NCBI GenBank assembly: GCA_020161755.1
Contig: JAIUOS010000002.1
Span: 1-64,000, forward strand
DNA: 64,000 nucleotides
From: Actinomycetota bacterium
Lineage (GTDB): Bacteria; Actinomycetota; Actinomycetes; Propionibacteriales; Propionibacteriaceae
Direction: 5' to 3'
Shown here: positions 49,978 through 63,465 of the stretch, in pieces
How the letters are laid out: every line of letters begins with the position of its first letter
Position numbering within the stretch: the first letter of the stretch is position 1
Position numbers and translations under genes: made by a program
Notes under the pieces: generated by a model
Told to the model about the DNA's origin: nothing
Database searches by the model: none
What the model saw: the letters and a program-made list of their open reading frames with translations, nothing else

Positions 49978-52900
49978 ATGGCGATGACGATGCCAGGCCG
50001 GCCCGCCCAGGGCCTGTACGACCCCGCCTACGAGCATGACGCGTGCGGCGTCGCCTTCGTGGCCCAGCTCAGCGGCGTGCCCAGCCACGACATCGTCAGC
50101 AAGGGCCTCACCGCCCTGGAGAACCTCGACCACCGCGGTGCCACCGGTGCCGACCCGGCCGCCGGCGACGGCGCGGGCATGCTGCTGCAGGTTCCCGACC
50201 GCTTCCTGCGCGAGGTCGTCGACTTCGACCTGCCGGAGGCCGGCCACTACGCGATGGGCATGGCCTTCCTGCCCACCGAGCCGGTCGCGCGGGCGTCCGC
50301 CAAGCGCACCATCGAGTTCCTCGCCACCGAGGAGGGCCTGGTCGTCCACGGCTGGCGTCCGGTCCCGACCGACGACTCGACGCTGAGCCCGATCTCCGCG
50401 GGCAACATGCCCCACTTCGAACAGATCTTCGTCGCCACGGCGTCCCCGTCCAGCGGCATCGAGCTGGACCGCGCGGTCTACCCGCTGCGCCAGCGCGCGC
50501 GCACCGAGGCCGGCGTCTACTTCGCCTCGCTGTCGGGCCGCACGACGGTCTACAAGGGCATGCTCACCACCCAGCAGCTGGCCGAGGTCTTCCCCGACCT
50601 GCTCGACGAGCGCGTGGAGAGCGCGCTGTCGCTGGTGCACTCCCGGTTCTCGACCAACACCTTCCCGGCCTGGGAGCTCGCCCACCCGTACCGCCTGATG
50701 GCCCACAACGGCGAGATCAACACCGTGAAGGGCAACCGCAACTGGATGCGCGCCCGCGAGGCCCTGCTCGCCACCGACACGATCCCCGGCGAGCTGTCCC
50801 GGCTGTTCCCGATCTGCACCCCGGGCGGCTCCGACTCCGCGTCCTTCGACGAGGTGCTGGAGTTGCTGCACCTGGGCGGACGCTCGCTGCCGCACGCCGT
50901 GCTGATGATGATCCCGGAGGCGTGGGAGAACCACACCGAGATGGACGAGTCGCGCAAGGCGTTCTACTCGTTCCACTCCTCGATGATGGAGCCGTGGGAC
51001 GGGCCGGCGTCCGTCACGTTCACCGACGGCTCGCTGATCGGTGCCGTGCTCGACCGCAACGGCCTGCGCCCGGGCCGCTACTGGGTGACCGACGACGGCC
51101 TGGTGGTCTTCGCCTCCGAGGCCGGCGTCCTCGACCTCGACCCCGGCAAGGTGGTCGAGAAGGGACGGATGAAGCCCGGCCGCATGCTGCTGGTCGACCT
51201 CGAGCAGCACCGGCTGATCAACGACGACGAGATCAAGGCGCAGCTCGCCGCCGAGCACCCCTACGCCGAGTGGCTGGAGGAGGGACGGGTCGACCTGGAG
51301 GACCTGCCCGAGCAGCAGCACGTGGTGCACAGTCACGCCTCGGTGACCCGTCGCCAGCAGGTGTTCGGCTTCACCCACGAAGAGCAGCGCATGATCATCG
51401 CCCCGATGGCCAACACCGGGGCAGAGCCGATCGGCTCGATGGGTTCCGACACCCCGGTGGCCGTGCTCAGCGACCGTCCGCGGCTGCTGTTCGACTACTT
51501 CGCGCAGCTCTTCGCGCAGGTCACCAACCCGCCGCTGGACGCGATCCGCGAGGAGCTGGTGACCTCGCTGGCCGCCACCTTCGGCCCGGAGGGCAACCTG
51601 CTCCAGCCAGGGCCCGAGTCCTGCCGCCAGATCGTGATCGGCTACCCGATCCTGGACTCCGACCAGCTCGCGAAGCTCGTCCGGATCAACCGGGACGGCT
51701 CGATGCCGGCCTTCGACACCCACGTGGTGCGCGGCCTGTACGACGTCGAGGGCGGGGGTGAGGCCCTCAAGGCCAGTCTGGACGAGCTCTGCCGCCAGGT
51801 CAGCGAGGCGATCGCCCGCGGCTGCCGCACGATCATCCTGTCCGACCGGCACTCCAACGCCGAGCTGGCGCCGATCCCGTCGCTGCTGCTCACCGCGGCG
51901 ATCCACCACCACCTGGTCCGGGAAAAGACCCGCACCCAGGTCGGCCTGATCGTCGAGGCCGGCGACGTGCGCGAGGTGCACCACGTCGCGCTGCTGATCG
52001 GCTACGGCGCGGCGGCGGTCAACCCCTACCTCGCGTTCGAGAGCGCCGAGGACCTGGCCCGTCGCGAGTGGCTGGTCAGCGTCGAGCCGGAGAAGGCCGT
52101 CTACAACGTCCGCAAGGCGCTGGGCAAGGGCGTGCTGAAGGTGATGTCCAAGATGGGCGTCTCCACGATCGCCTCCTACACCGGCGCGCAGATCTTCGAG
52201 GCGCTCGGCCTGTCCAGCGACCTCGTCGAGCACTACTTCACCGGCACCACCAGCCGCATCGAGGGCATCGGGCTGGACGAGATCGCGGCCGAGGTGGCCA
52301 AGCGCCACGAGCGCGCCTACCCGCCGGACGGCATCCCGCTGCCGCACCGCACCCTGTCCGGTGGTGGGGAGTACAAGTGGCGCCGCGAAGGCCCGCCGCA
52401 CCTGTTCGATCCCGAGACCGTGTTCCGCCTCCAGCACTCGACGCGGCAGAAGCGCTACGACGTGTTCAAGGCCTACACGGCGCGTGTCGACGACCAGTCC
52501 GAGCGGCTGATGACGCTGCGCGGACTGCTCGAGTTCGACACCGACCGTCCCTCCGTGCCGATCGAGGAGGTGGAGCCGGTCAGCGAGATCGTCAAGCGGT
52601 TCTCGACCGGCGCGATGAGCTACGGCTCGATCAGCCGCGAGGCGCACGAGACGCTGGCGATCGCCATGAACCGGCTGGGCGGCAAGTCCAACACCGGTGA
52701 GGGCGGTGAGGACGCCGACCGGCTCTACGACCCGGAGCGTCGCAGCGCGATCAAGCAGGTCGCGTCCGGACGGTTCGGCGTCACCAGCGACTACCTGACC
52801 AACGCCGACGACATCCAGATCAAGATGGCCCAGGGCGCCAAGCCCGGCGAGGGCGGCCAACTGCCCGGCCAGAAGGTGTACCCATGGGTGGCCCGGACCC

Positions 52901-54507
52901 GGCACTCGACGCCGGGGGTCGGCCTGATCTCCCCGCCGCCCCACCACGACATCTACTCGATCGAGGACCTCAAGCAGCTGATCCACGACCTCAAGTGCGC
53001 GAATCCGGTGGCCCGGGTGCACGTGAAGCTGGTCGCCGAGGTCGGCGTCGGCACGGTCGCGGCGGGTGTGTCCAAGGCGAAGGCGGACGTGGTGCTGATC
53101 TCCGGCCACGACGGCGGCACCGGCGCGGCGCCGCTGACCTCGCTCAAGCATGCCGGTGGGCCCTGGGAGCTCGGCCTGGCCGAGACCCAGCAGACCCTGC
53201 TGCTGAACGGGCTGCGCGACCGCATCGTCGTGCAGTGCGACGGCCAGCTCAAGACCGGCCGGGACGTGGTCGTGGCCGCGCTGCTGGGCGCGGAGGAGTT
53301 CGGCTTCGCCACCGCGCCGCTGGTGGTGTCCGGCTGCGTGATGATGCGGGTCTGCCACCTCGACACCTGCCCGGTGGGCGTGGCCACCCAGAACCCGGAA
53401 CTGCGCGCGAAGTACGACGGGCAGGCCGAGTTCGTGGTCAACTTCTTCGAGTTCATCGCCGAGGAGGTGCGCGAGCACCTGGCCGCGCTCGGCTTCCGCT
53501 CGATCGAGGAGGCGGTCGGCCACGTCGAGGTTCTGCGCACCCGGAAGGCCGTCGAGCACTGGAAGGCCCAGGGTCTCGATCTCGCGCCGATCCTGCACCG
53601 CGTCGACCTGCCCGAGGGTGCCCCGCTGCACAGCGTCACCACCCAGGACCACGGTCTGGACGAGAAGCTGGACACCCAGCTGCTCGAGATCGCCCGGCCC
53701 GCTCTGGCCAACGGCGAACTGGTGCGGGCCGACCTCACCGTCCGCAACGTCGACCGCACGGTCGGCACGATCCTCGGCCACCACGTGACCAAGGCCACCC
53801 GTGGCGAGGGACTGGCGGAGAACACGATCGACCTGACCCTGCGCGGCACGGCCGGGCAGAGCTTCGGGGCGTTCCTGCCCCGCGGCGTCACGCTCCGGCT
53901 GGTCGGTGACACCAACGACTACTTCGGGAAGGGGCTCTCGGGTGGCCGCCTGATCGTGCGGCCGCACAAGAGCGCGCCGTTCGTCGCCGAGGACCAGATC
54001 ATCGCCGGGAACGTGATCGCCTACGGCGCCACCAGCGGCGAGCTGTTCATCCGCGGCCAGGTGGGCGAGCGCTTCTGCGTCCGCAACTCGGGCGCGGCCG
54101 CGGTCGTCGAGGGCGTGGGCGACCACGCGTGCGAGTACATGACCGGTGGCGAGGCGCTGATCATCGGGCCGACCGGACGCAACATCGCGGCCGGCATGTC
54201 CGGCGGTGTCGCCTGGGTGCTCGATCTGGTGCCGGAGCGGCTGAACACCGAACTGGTCGACGCCCAGCCGGTCAGCCCGGAGGAGCTCGTCCGGGTCAAG
54301 GAGCTGCTGGCCAGGCACCAGGAGGAGACCGGGTCCGCGGTCGCCGAGCGCCTGCTGGCACTGTCCGACGATGAACTACAGCAACGGTTCACCACGCTGA
54401 TGCCCCGCGACTACGCGCGCGTCCTGAAGGCCAGGGCCGACGCCGAGCTCGCCGGGCTGGACGAGGAGACCACGGTCAAGCTGATGATGGAGGCTTCGCA
54501 TGGCTGA
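49978..54507 (+). CDS. gltB: Glutamate synthase large subunit
   Basis: Encodes 1509 residues and makes glutamate from glutamine and 2-oxoglutarate. Cys23 ([10 protein letters not shown]) should be exposed by removal of a 22-residue propeptide and act as amidotransferase nucleophile. The FMN barrel and the 3Fe-4S cluster follow, the latter in [17 protein letters not shown] (Cys1120, 1126, 1131); the C-terminal GXGXG beta-helix ends the chain. The frame extends 40 codons upstream, but that segment lies in the leader and is discounted. It overlaps gltD by 8 bp. Confidence 0.97.
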   Translation: MAMTMPGRPAQGLYDPAYEHDACGVAFVAQLSGVPSHDIVSKGLTALENLDHRGATGADPAAGDGAGMLLQVPDRFLREVVDFDLPEAGHYAMGMAFLPTEPVARASAKRTIEFLATEEGLVVHGWRPVPTDDSTLSPISAGNMPHFEQIFVATASPSSGIELDRAVYPLRQRARTEAGVYFASLSGRTTVYKGMLTTQQLAEVFPDLLDERVESALSLVHSRFSTNTFPAWELAHPYRLMAHNGEINTVKGNRNWMRAREALLATDTIPGELSRLFPICTPGGSDSASFDEVLELLHLGGRSLPHAVLMMIPEAWENHTEMDESRKAFYSFHSSMMEPWDGPASVTFTDGSLIGAVLDRNGLRPGRYWVTDDGLVVFASEAGVLDLDPGKVVEKGRMKPGRMLLVDLEQHRLINDDEIKAQLAAEHPYAEWLEEGRVDLEDLPEQQHVVHSHASVTRRQQVFGFTHEEQRMIIAPMANTGAEPIGSMGSDTPVAVLSDRPRLLFDYFAQLFAQVTNPPLDAIREELVTSLAATFGPEGNLLQPGPESCRQIVIGYPILDSDQLAKLVRINRDGSMPAFDTHVVRGLYDVEGGGEALKASLDELCRQVSEAIARGCRTIILSDRHSNAELAPIPSLLLTAAIHHHLVREKTRTQVGLIVEAGDVREVHHVALLIGYGAAAVNPYLAFESAEDLARREWLVSVEPEKAVYNVRKALGKGVLKVMSKMGVSTIASYTGAQIFEALGLSSDLVEHYFTGTTSRIEGIGLDEIAAEVAKRHERAYPPDGIPLPHRTLSGGGEYKWRREGPPHLFDPETVFRLQHSTRQKRYDVFKAYTARVDDQSERLMTLRGLLEFDTDRPSVPIEEVEPVSEIVKRFSTGAMSYGSISREAHETLAIAMNRLGGKSNTGEGGEDADRLYDPERRSAIKQVASGRFGVTSDYLTNADDIQIKMAQGAKPGEGGQLPGQKVYPWVARTRHSTPGVGLISPPPHHDIYSIEDLKQLIHDLKCANPVARVHVKLVAEVGVGTVAAGVSKAKADVVLISGHDGGTGAAPLTSLKHAGGPWELGLAETQQTLLLNGLRDRIVVQCDGQLKTGRDVVVAALLGAEEFGFATAPLVVSGCVMMRVCHLDTCPVGVATQNPELRAKYDGQAEFVVNFFEFIAEEVREHLAALGFRSIEEAVGHVEVLRTRKAVEHWKAQGLDLAPILHRVDLPEGAPLHSVTTQDHGLDEKLDTQLLEIARPALANGELVRADLTVRNVDRTVGTILGHHVTKATRGEGLAENTIDLTLRGTAGQSFGAFLPRGVTLRLVGDTNDYFGKGLSGGRLIVRPHKSAPFVAEDQIIAGNVIAYGATSGELFIRGQVGERFCVRNSGAAAVVEGVGDHACEYMTGGEALIIGPTGRNIAAGMSGGVAWVLDLVPERLNTELVDAQPVSPEELVRVKELLARHQEETGSAVAERLLALSDDELQQRFTTLMPRDYARVLKARADAELAGLDEETTVKLMMEASHG

Positions 54508-55966
54508 TCCCAGGGGGTTCATGACCACCCCGCGCCAGGTGGCCGAGCGCCGTCCGGTCGGCGAGCGGGTGCAGGACTGGAACGAGGTCTACCCCGGCAC
54601 CCCGGGGCAGGCCGTGCTACCGATCATCAGCCGGCAGGCCGGGCGCTGCATGGACTGCGGCATCCCGTTCTGCCACCAGGGCTGCCCGCTGGGCAACCTG
54701 ATCCCGGAGTGGAACGACATGATCTGGCGCGACGACTGGCGTGGTGCGCTGGACCGTCTGCACGCCACGAACAACTTCCCGGAGTTCACCGGACGGCTCT
54801 GCCCGGCACCGTGCGAGACCGCGTGCGTGGTCGGCATCAACCGTGACCCGGTGACGATCAAGAACATCGAGGTCGCCATCGTCGACCGCGGCTGGGACGA
54901 CCGGCGGGTCACCGCCGAGACCCCGGCGTGGCACACCGGACGGACCGTGGCCGTCGTCGGTTCCGGGCCGGCCGGCCTGGCCGCCGCCCAGCAGTTGACA
55001 CGCGCCGGGCACACCGTCGTGGTCTACGAGCGGGCGGACGCCATCGGCGGGCTGCTGCGCTACGGCATCCCCGAGTTCAAGATGGAGAAGAAGGTCCTCG
55101 ACCGGCGGCTGAAGCAGATGCGCCTGGAGGGCACCGTCTTCAAGGCCGGCGTGGACATCGGCGTCGACATCACCGCCGAGCAGTTGCTCGAGCGTTTCGA
55201 CGCCGTCGTGCTGGCGATCGGCAGCACGGTCGCCCGCGACCTGCCGGTCCCCGGACGCGAGCTGGCCGGGATCCACCAGGCGATGGAGTTCCTGCCGCAG
55301 GCGAACCGGGTCGCGCTCGGCCAGGAGGTCGACGAGCAGATCACCGCCCACAACAAGGACGTGGTGATCATCGGCGGTGGCGACACCGGTGCCGACTGCC
55401 TGGGCACGTCCATCCGGCAGGGCGCCCGGTCGATCACCCAGCTGGAGATCATGCCGACGCCGCCGGGCGAGCGTCCGGACAACCAGCCGTGGCCGACCTA
55501 CCCGATGACCTACCGGGTGTCCTCGGCGCACGAGGAGGGCGGCGAGCGCGTTTACTCGGTCTCCACGACGGAGTTCACCGGCGACGAGTCGGGCCGGGTC
55601 ACCGGTCTCAACGTCAACGAGGTGCGGATGGCCGACGGGCGGTTCGAGGTCGTCGACGGCAGCGAGCGCTTCCTGCCGGCGCAGCTGATCCTGCTGGCGA
55701 TGGGCTTCACGGGGCCGCAGAAGACGGGTCTGGTCGACCAGCTCGGCGTGCAGCTCGACCCGCGCGGCAACGTGGCCAGGGACGCCAGCTTCGCCACCAG
55801 CGTCGACCGGGTATTCGTCTGCGGCGACGCCGGGCGGGGCCAGTCCCTGATCGTGTGGGCCATCGCCGAGGGACGCGCGTGCGCCAACGGCGTCGATGCT
55901 TTCCTCCAAGGCTCGTCGCGGCTGCCCAAGCCGATCATGCCGACGGACCGCCCTCTGGTTGTCTGA
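54500..55966 (+). CDS. gltD: Glutamate synthase small subunit
   Basis: Encodes 488 residues and passes electrons from NADPH to GltB through FAD and iron-sulfur clusters. Two 4Fe-4S clusters arise from [17 protein letters not shown] and [12 protein letters not shown]; the FAD fold is [17 protein letters not shown]; the NADPH fold is [24 protein letters not shown]-like and [14 protein letters not shown] near the end complete it. The start overlaps the gltB stop. The pair GltB-GltD is the NADPH-type GOGAT enzyme. Confidence 0.96.
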   Translation: MADPRGFMTTPRQVAERRPVGERVQDWNEVYPGTPGQAVLPIISRQAGRCMDCGIPFCHQGCPLGNLIPEWNDMIWRDDWRGALDRLHATNNFPEFTGRLCPAPCETACVVGINRDPVTIKNIEVAIVDRGWDDRRVTAETPAWHTGRTVAVVGSGPAGLAAAQQLTRAGHTVVVYERADAIGGLLRYGIPEFKMEKKVLDRRLKQMRLEGTVFKAGVDIGVDITAEQLLERFDAVVLAIGSTVARDLPVPGRELAGIHQAMEFLPQANRVALGQEVDEQITAHNKDVVIIGGGDTGADCLGTSIRQGARSITQLEIMPTPPGERPDNQPWPTYPMTYRVSSAHEEGGERVYSVSTTEFTGDESGRVTGLNVNEVRMADGRFEVVDGSERFLPAQLILLAMGFTGPQKTGLVDQLGVQLDPRGNVARDASFATSVDRVFVCGDAGRGQSLIVWAIAEGRACANGVDAFLQGSSRLPKPIMPTDRPLVV

Positions 55967-55986
55967 CCGCAGGCTGGTTACGCTGA

Positions 55987-56538
55987 ATGGTGCCCAAAGC
56001 TCCCTCCACAGGACGCCTGAAGCAGCTGAAGAAGCTGGCCGCGCTCGGCCAGCGGCTCCCGCTGCCCGACGGTCCCACGCCGATCAAGGCGCCGCTGGAC
56101 GTGGCGTCCAGGTTCACCAAGGCCTGGAACGACGGTGACGCGAAGGCGATCAGCGAGCTGTTCGCCGAGGACGCCGACTTCGTCAACGTGGTCGGCCTGT
56201 GGTGGACCAGCCGGCGCTCGATCAAGCGCGCGCTCAAGCGCGGCTTCGCCGAGTGGTTCCGCGGCTCCACGTTCACGATCGAGAAGCTGACCCAGCGGCT
56301 GCTCGGCCCGGACGCGGCGCTGGTGCTGGCGCGGTGGCGCATAGAGGGCCAGCTCGACCCGGACGGCGAGGTGGCCGGCATCCGTCGCGGCCTGGCGACC
56401 GTGGCCATGCAGCGCCTCGAGGACGGCACCTGGCTGTGCGTCAGCTGCCACTTCACCGACATCGCCCCCGCCGCCGACACCAACCTGGTGGTCGGCGGCG
56501 TGGTGACCCCCACCAGCTACCTCACCCCTCCCGCCTAG
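55987..56538 (+). CDS. SnoaL-like (SgcJ/EcaC family) protein
   Basis: Encodes 183 residues at most. TACGCT at 55979-55984 lies only 2 nt from the ATG and 5 nt from the following in-frame GTG, so the GTG at 55990 (182 residues) may be the true leaderless start. A basic N-tail (PKAPSTGRLKQLKKLAALG) precedes the SnoaL-like cone fold: VASRFTKAWNDGDAKAISEL, ADFVNVVGLWW and WLCVSCHFTDIAP. SgcJ/EcaC members are ketosteroid-isomerase-like proteins of unknown reaction. The stop is immediately followed by a 54-bp palindrome. Confidence 0.75.
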   Translation: MVPKAPSTGRLKQLKKLAALGQRLPLPDGPTPIKAPLDVASRFTKAWNDGDAKAISELFAEDADFVNVVGLWWTSRRSIKRALKRGFAEWFRGSTFTIEKLTQRLLGPDAALVLARWRIEGQLDPDGEVAGIRRGLATVAMQRLEDGTWLCVSCHFTDIAPAADTNLVVGGVVTPTSYLTPPA

Positions 56539-56592
56539 CCGACTTGTCAGAATCTCACGTCGCTATAGCGTCCCCAGATTCTGACAAGTCGG
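56539..56592. repeat. 54-bp palindromic element, copy 2
   Basis: The outer 17 bp of each arm (CCGACTTGTCAGAATCT at left) are exact, an interior part is degenerate, and the core CGCTATAGCG is intact. Length, outer arms and core equal those of the element at 11507-11560. It begins at the base after the TAG of the SnoaL-like gene and ends 12 bp before the arginase stop, again in a convergent gap. Confidence 0.9.
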
Positions 56593-56604
56593 GGGTGGGG
56601 GAGG

Positions 56605-57534
56605 TCAGAGGGCGATGCCCTGGTGCAGGCGGTGGAGGGTGCTCTTGCCGAAGAGGGACTCGACGAGGTCGACGGCGAGCTCGGCGGTCGCGTTCCGGAC
56701 GTCAAGGGCCGGGTTGAGCTCGACCAGGTCGACCGAGGCCAGCCGGCCGGTGTCCGCGATCATCTCCATGCACAGCTGCGCCTCGCGGTAGGTGGGTCCA
56801 CCGCGGACGGGGGTGCCCACGCCGGGCGCGATCTCGGGGTCGACGAAGTCGAGGTCGAGGCTCAGGTGCAGGTGGGTGTTCTCGTCGACGCCGGCCAACG
56901 CCCGCACCATCGTGCGCCGCATGCCGATCTCGTCCAGGAAGCGCATGTCGAACACCTCGACGCCCTCGGCGAACAGGAACGCCTTCTCGCCCGGGTCGAC
57001 GCTGCGCAGGCCCACCTGACGGATCTCGTCGGTGGTGATCGCGGGCGCCGGGCCGGCCAGCGTGGTCAGTTCCTCGGGCCCGTGCCCGGCCAGGCAGGCC
57101 ACCGGCATGCCGTGGATGTTGCCGGACGGCGTGAGCTCGGCGGTGTTGAAGTCGGCGTGCGCGTCCACCCAGATGATCCGCAGGTTCTTGCCGGTGGCCC
57201 GGCAGTGCGCGGCGACCGCGCTGATCGAGCCGATCGCCAGGCAGTGGTCGCCGCCCAGCAGGATCGGCAGCCGGCCGTCGGCCAGTTCGGCGGCGGTCGC
57301 GGAGTACACCGCACGGTTCCACTCGACCACCTCCGGCAGGTGGCGGTAGCCGTCCACCGGTGGCAGCTCGGGGTTCTCCGGCCCGGTCAGGTCGCCGGTG
57401 TCGCGCACCTCGCACCCGTACTCGCGCAGCGCGTCCCCGATTCCGGCCACCCGCAGCGACTGCGGCCCCAGCCGGCATCCCAGCCGCGAGGCGCCGATGT
57501 CGGTGGGCGCCCCGATCAGACTGACCTGTGGCAC
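56605..57534 (-). CDS. rocF: Arginase family protein
   Basis: Encodes 309 residues from a GTG with AAGGGG 6 nt before it. The arginase/agmatinase manganese motifs are seen: GGDHCLAIGSI, DAHADFNT and SLDLDFVDPEIAPG. Length and the GxxxGP style (SGNIHGMPVACLAGHG) fit arginase better than agmatinase, but substrate assignment is by inference. It would convert arginine to ornithine and urea. It is divergent from the second DUF1697 gene; no urease or ornithine gene is nearby. Confidence 0.85.
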   Translation of the reverse strand: MPQVSLIGAPTDIGASRLGCRLGPQSLRVAGIGDALREYGCEVRDTGDLTGPENPELPPVDGYRHLPEVVEWNRAVYSATAAELADGRLPILLGGDHCLAIGSISAVAAHCRATGKNLRIIWVDAHADFNTAELTPSGNIHGMPVACLAGHGPEELTTLAGPAPAITTDEIRQVGLRSVDPGEKAFLFAEGVEVFDMRFLDEIGMRRTMVRALAGVDENTHLHLSLDLDFVDPEIAPGVGTPVRGGPTYREAQLCMEMIADTGRLASVDLVELNPALDVRNATAELAVDLVESLFGKSTLHRLHQGIAL

Positions 57535-57579
57535 GCTGACCCCTTCCGTCGATGAACCACTTGCCGTAAGGATGCAACC

Positions 57580-58143
57580 ATGACCGGCCCCGACGAGCAA
57601 CCTCCAGCGCCTGCGACGCGCGTGGCGTTGTTGCGCGGCATCAACCTGGGCGGCGGACGGACGCTGCCGATGGCCGACCTGCGGACGGTGGCCGAGGGCC
57701 TGGGCTGGACGCGGGTGTCGACCTACCTCCAGTCCGGGAACCTGGTCTTCGCCGCCGTCGAACCCGACGAGGAGGCCGCGCGCCGGCTCTCGGCCGCGAT
57801 CAGCCACGCGTTCGGCCTCGCCGTCGACGTCGTGATCCGCAGCGGCGCCGAGGTGCGGGCGCTGGTGGACGCGCACCCGTTCGCCGGCGGCGACCCGTCC
57901 CGGGTGGTCATCGCCTGCTGCGACCGGCCGGTGGGGGAACTCGCCGCCCGTCGGCTGGCCGAGCTCGCCACCGGGTCGGAGCGGGTCGAGGTCGCTCCGA
58001 CCGGCGTGGACGTCTACGCCGACTTCCCGGACGGCCAGGCCGGCTCCAAACTGGCCGCGAACCTGGTCGCGATCCTGCGCCCGGGCACCGGCACGGCGCG
58101 CAACCTGCGCACGATGACCAAGGTCGCCGAGTTGCTCGGCTGA
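57580..58143 (+). CDS. DUF1697 domain-containing protein (canonical)
   Basis: Encodes 187 residues. VALLRGINLGGGRTLPMADL and TYLQSGNLVFAAVEPDEEAA are the full DUF1697 signature; GTARNLRTMTKVAELLG closes the fold as usual. AAGGAT lies 6 nt before the ATG, so it is probably leaderless. The function is unknown; the other family member in this window lacks several of these residues. No operon partner is present. Confidence 0.85.
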   Translation: MTGPDEQPPAPATRVALLRGINLGGGRTLPMADLRTVAEGLGWTRVSTYLQSGNLVFAAVEPDEEAARRLSAAISHAFGLAVDVVIRSGAEVRALVDAHPFAGGDPSRVVIACCDRPVGELAARRLAELATGSERVEVAPTGVDVYADFPDGQAGSKLAANLVAILRPGTGTARNLRTMTKVAELLG

Positions 58144-58286
58144 ATCCGCTGCCCGCGAACGCGCCTCCCGGGTGAGTCGGACGGGGATCGTCGGTGCCGG
58201 GGGTTAGGGTGGGTCCTCTCGCTGAACTTCCCCCAGCGTTTCCAGCAAGTCCGCCCGTCCAGCCTGCTCGGAGGTCGTGGGTCAGC

Positions 58287-61805
<3,519 letters not shown>

Positions 61806-61842
61806 GCCCGGCGCTGGTTCGGCTGAAGTAGAGTGCCGCTTC

Positions 61843-62502
61843 GTGAGTACGACCGTCACCGAGAACCCGGGGGCCGAGCCACCGGCGTCCGCTGAGACCT
61901 CGGTGGCGCTGTGGGTGGCACTGCTGGCCGGCCTGTCCACCGTGGTGGGCGGCCTGGCGGCGGTGTTCTGGGCCACGATCGTGACGATGCCCACGTGGCG
62001 CATCCTCGAGAACAGCTCGGCGGTGATGACCGAGCGCGGGGTCACCGAGATCGTCGCGGCCGACGTCTGGTTCGTGATCACCGGTGCGCTGGTCGGAGTC
62101 GGGCTGGGACTGGTGACCTGGAAGTGGTTCCGTCCCCTGGGCTGGCTGACCGCGCTGCTCGCGGTGGGCGCCGGGCTGCTGGCGGGCCTGGTGTGCTGGC
62201 AGGTCGGGCAGGTGCTCGGCCCCGGACCCGAGAACGAGCGCATCGCCGCTGCCCTGCCGGGTGCGGTGGTCCCGGCCGCGCTGCAACTGCGGTCGCTGTC
62301 GGCGCTGGCGGTGTGGGGCTTCGCTGCGGTCACCCCGGTGCTGTTGGTGTCCTCCCTCGGCCCGGACGAGGAGGACGTGACGTCCCGACGGCGCCGTCGC
62401 TCGACCCTGGCCGAGGAGAAGCAGCAGCAGGCCGGCGCGGAGGTCGGCACCGTCGATGAGCGCGGTGTGCTCACCGAGACCGAGTCGCCCGCCTCCCCAT
62501 GA
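61843..62502 (+). CDS. DUF2567-like four-helix membrane protein
   Basis: Encodes 219 residues from a GTG, with TAGAGT 8 nt before it. Four helices (VALLAGLSTVVGGLAAVFWA, VITGALVGVGLGLVTW, TALLAVGAGLLAGLVCW, VWGFAAVTPVLLVSSLG) are followed by a cytoplasmic tail with Arg run and Gln-rich segment. It resembles the actinobacterial DUF2567 family, of unknown function. Its stop overlaps the CHAD gene start (ATGA). Confidence 0.65.
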   Translation: MSTTVTENPGAEPPASAETSVALWVALLAGLSTVVGGLAAVFWATIVTMPTWRILENSSAVMTERGVTEIVAADVWFVITGALVGVGLGLVTWKWFRPLGWLTALLAVGAGLLAGLVCWQVGQVLGPGPENERIAAALPGAVVPAALQLRSLSALAVWGFAAVTPVLLVSSLGPDEEDVTSRRRRRSTLAEEKQQQAGAEVGTVDERGVLTETESPASP

Positions 62503-63341
62503 CCGACCGCAGCGCCGGCGACGTCGTGGGCGCCTACCTGCGCGCGCAGGTGGCCGAGTTCGAGGAGTGGGAGGCGTCCGAGCACGGGCTGGCCGCGGGC
62601 CTCACCCACGACGGCCGGGTCGCCCTGCGACGGCTGCGGAGCGTCCTGGCGACCTACGGGTCGTTGTTCGACGCCGAACCGGTGCGCAGGATCCGCAAGG
62701 AGCTGCGCTGGTTCGGGCTCGAGCTCAGCCCACTCCGGGACGCGGAAGTGGCCGGCGCCCGGATGCGCGACGGCTTCACCTCCGACGACGCCTACGCCGC
62801 CGGGCTGGTGCTCGAGGGCTACGAGAACCTCGTGCAGCAGGCCCGGGTCCAGGACGTCCTGAACGGGGTCGACGGCGACCGGCTGGCCGAACTGGATGCC
62901 GCTCTCGCCGCGTTCGCCGCGGACCCCCCGCTGACCAGGGCCGCCGGTGCGCCGGCCGTGGACGTGCTGCCCGCCCTCTGGGAGGCGACACGGGACGTGG
63001 TGCGCGAACGGCTCGCCCGGACCACCGGCTGGGGCGCGCTGGCGGCCTGGCACGAGGTGCGAAAGGCCGCCAAGGCTGCCCGGTACGGCGCGGAGGTGCT
63101 GGTTCCGGTGCTGCCGGCGATGGAGGCCCGCCGGGCGGAGTGGGAGCGGGTGACCGAGGCGCTCGGCGCGGTCATGGACGCCGTGATCACCCACCGGGAG
63201 GTCACCGAGCTCGCACTCGGCGCGGCCGTCGACGGGCACCCGGGGGCGCTGCCCGCCCGGCTGTGGCTGCGCGAGGAGGAGCGTCTCACCGCCGCCCTTG
63301 CCCGCGGCCGCAAGGCGCTGACGGACGCGCTGGCCGACTGA
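62499..63341 (+). CDS. CHAD domain-containing protein
   Basis: Encodes 280 residues made of a single CHAD domain: VHDGRVALRRLRSVLATYGSLF-type region (here THDGRVALRRLRSVLA), RIRKELRWFGLELSPLRDAEV, and the second half AWHEVRKAAKAARYGAEVL. Conserved Arg, Lys and His form a polyphosphate-binding surface. CHAD proteins bind polyP granules, often with a CYTH partner; no CYTH domain or ppk gene is here. It overlaps the DUF2567 gene. Confidence 0.88.
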   Translation: MTDRSAGDVVGAYLRAQVAEFEEWEASEHGLAAGLTHDGRVALRRLRSVLATYGSLFDAEPVRRIRKELRWFGLELSPLRDAEVAGARMRDGFTSDDAYAAGLVLEGYENLVQQARVQDVLNGVDGDRLAELDAALAAFAADPPLTRAAGAPAVDVLPALWEATRDVVRERLARTTGWGALAAWHEVRKAAKAARYGAEVLVPVLPAMEARRAEWERVTEALGAVMDAVITHREVTELALGAAVDGHPGALPARLWLREEERLTAALARGRKALTDALAD

Positions 63342-63360
63342 CCGACGTCGCCGGCGCGAG

Positions 63361-63369
63361 TTATCCACA
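63361..63369 (+). promoter_or_regulatory. Perfect DnaA-box sequence
   Basis: TTATCCACA, identical to the strongest E. coli DnaA box, lies 97 bp before the last gene. It is a single site in AT-poor DNA. It may be a DnaA-regulated promoter element or chance; an origin is not indicated, because dnaA, dnaN and clusters of boxes are absent. Confidence 0.35.
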
Positions 63370-63465
63370 GATTGCGTATGGACCCCTTCCCGCGAGCGCG
63401 GGCGGCGGTCTAGACCGGAAGCACCTCCGGGTGACGGGCACCCGGGGGAGCCGAAGGAGCCATCC

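Noticed and set aside
49816-54318. 1500-codon minus-strand open frame opposite gltB
   Set aside because: Same reason; gltB on the plus strand has all catalytic motifs and the antisense translation has none.
63361-63465. Possible replication origin at the DnaA box
   Set aside because: Only one box, no AT-rich unwinding region, and no dnaA, dnaN or gyr genes.
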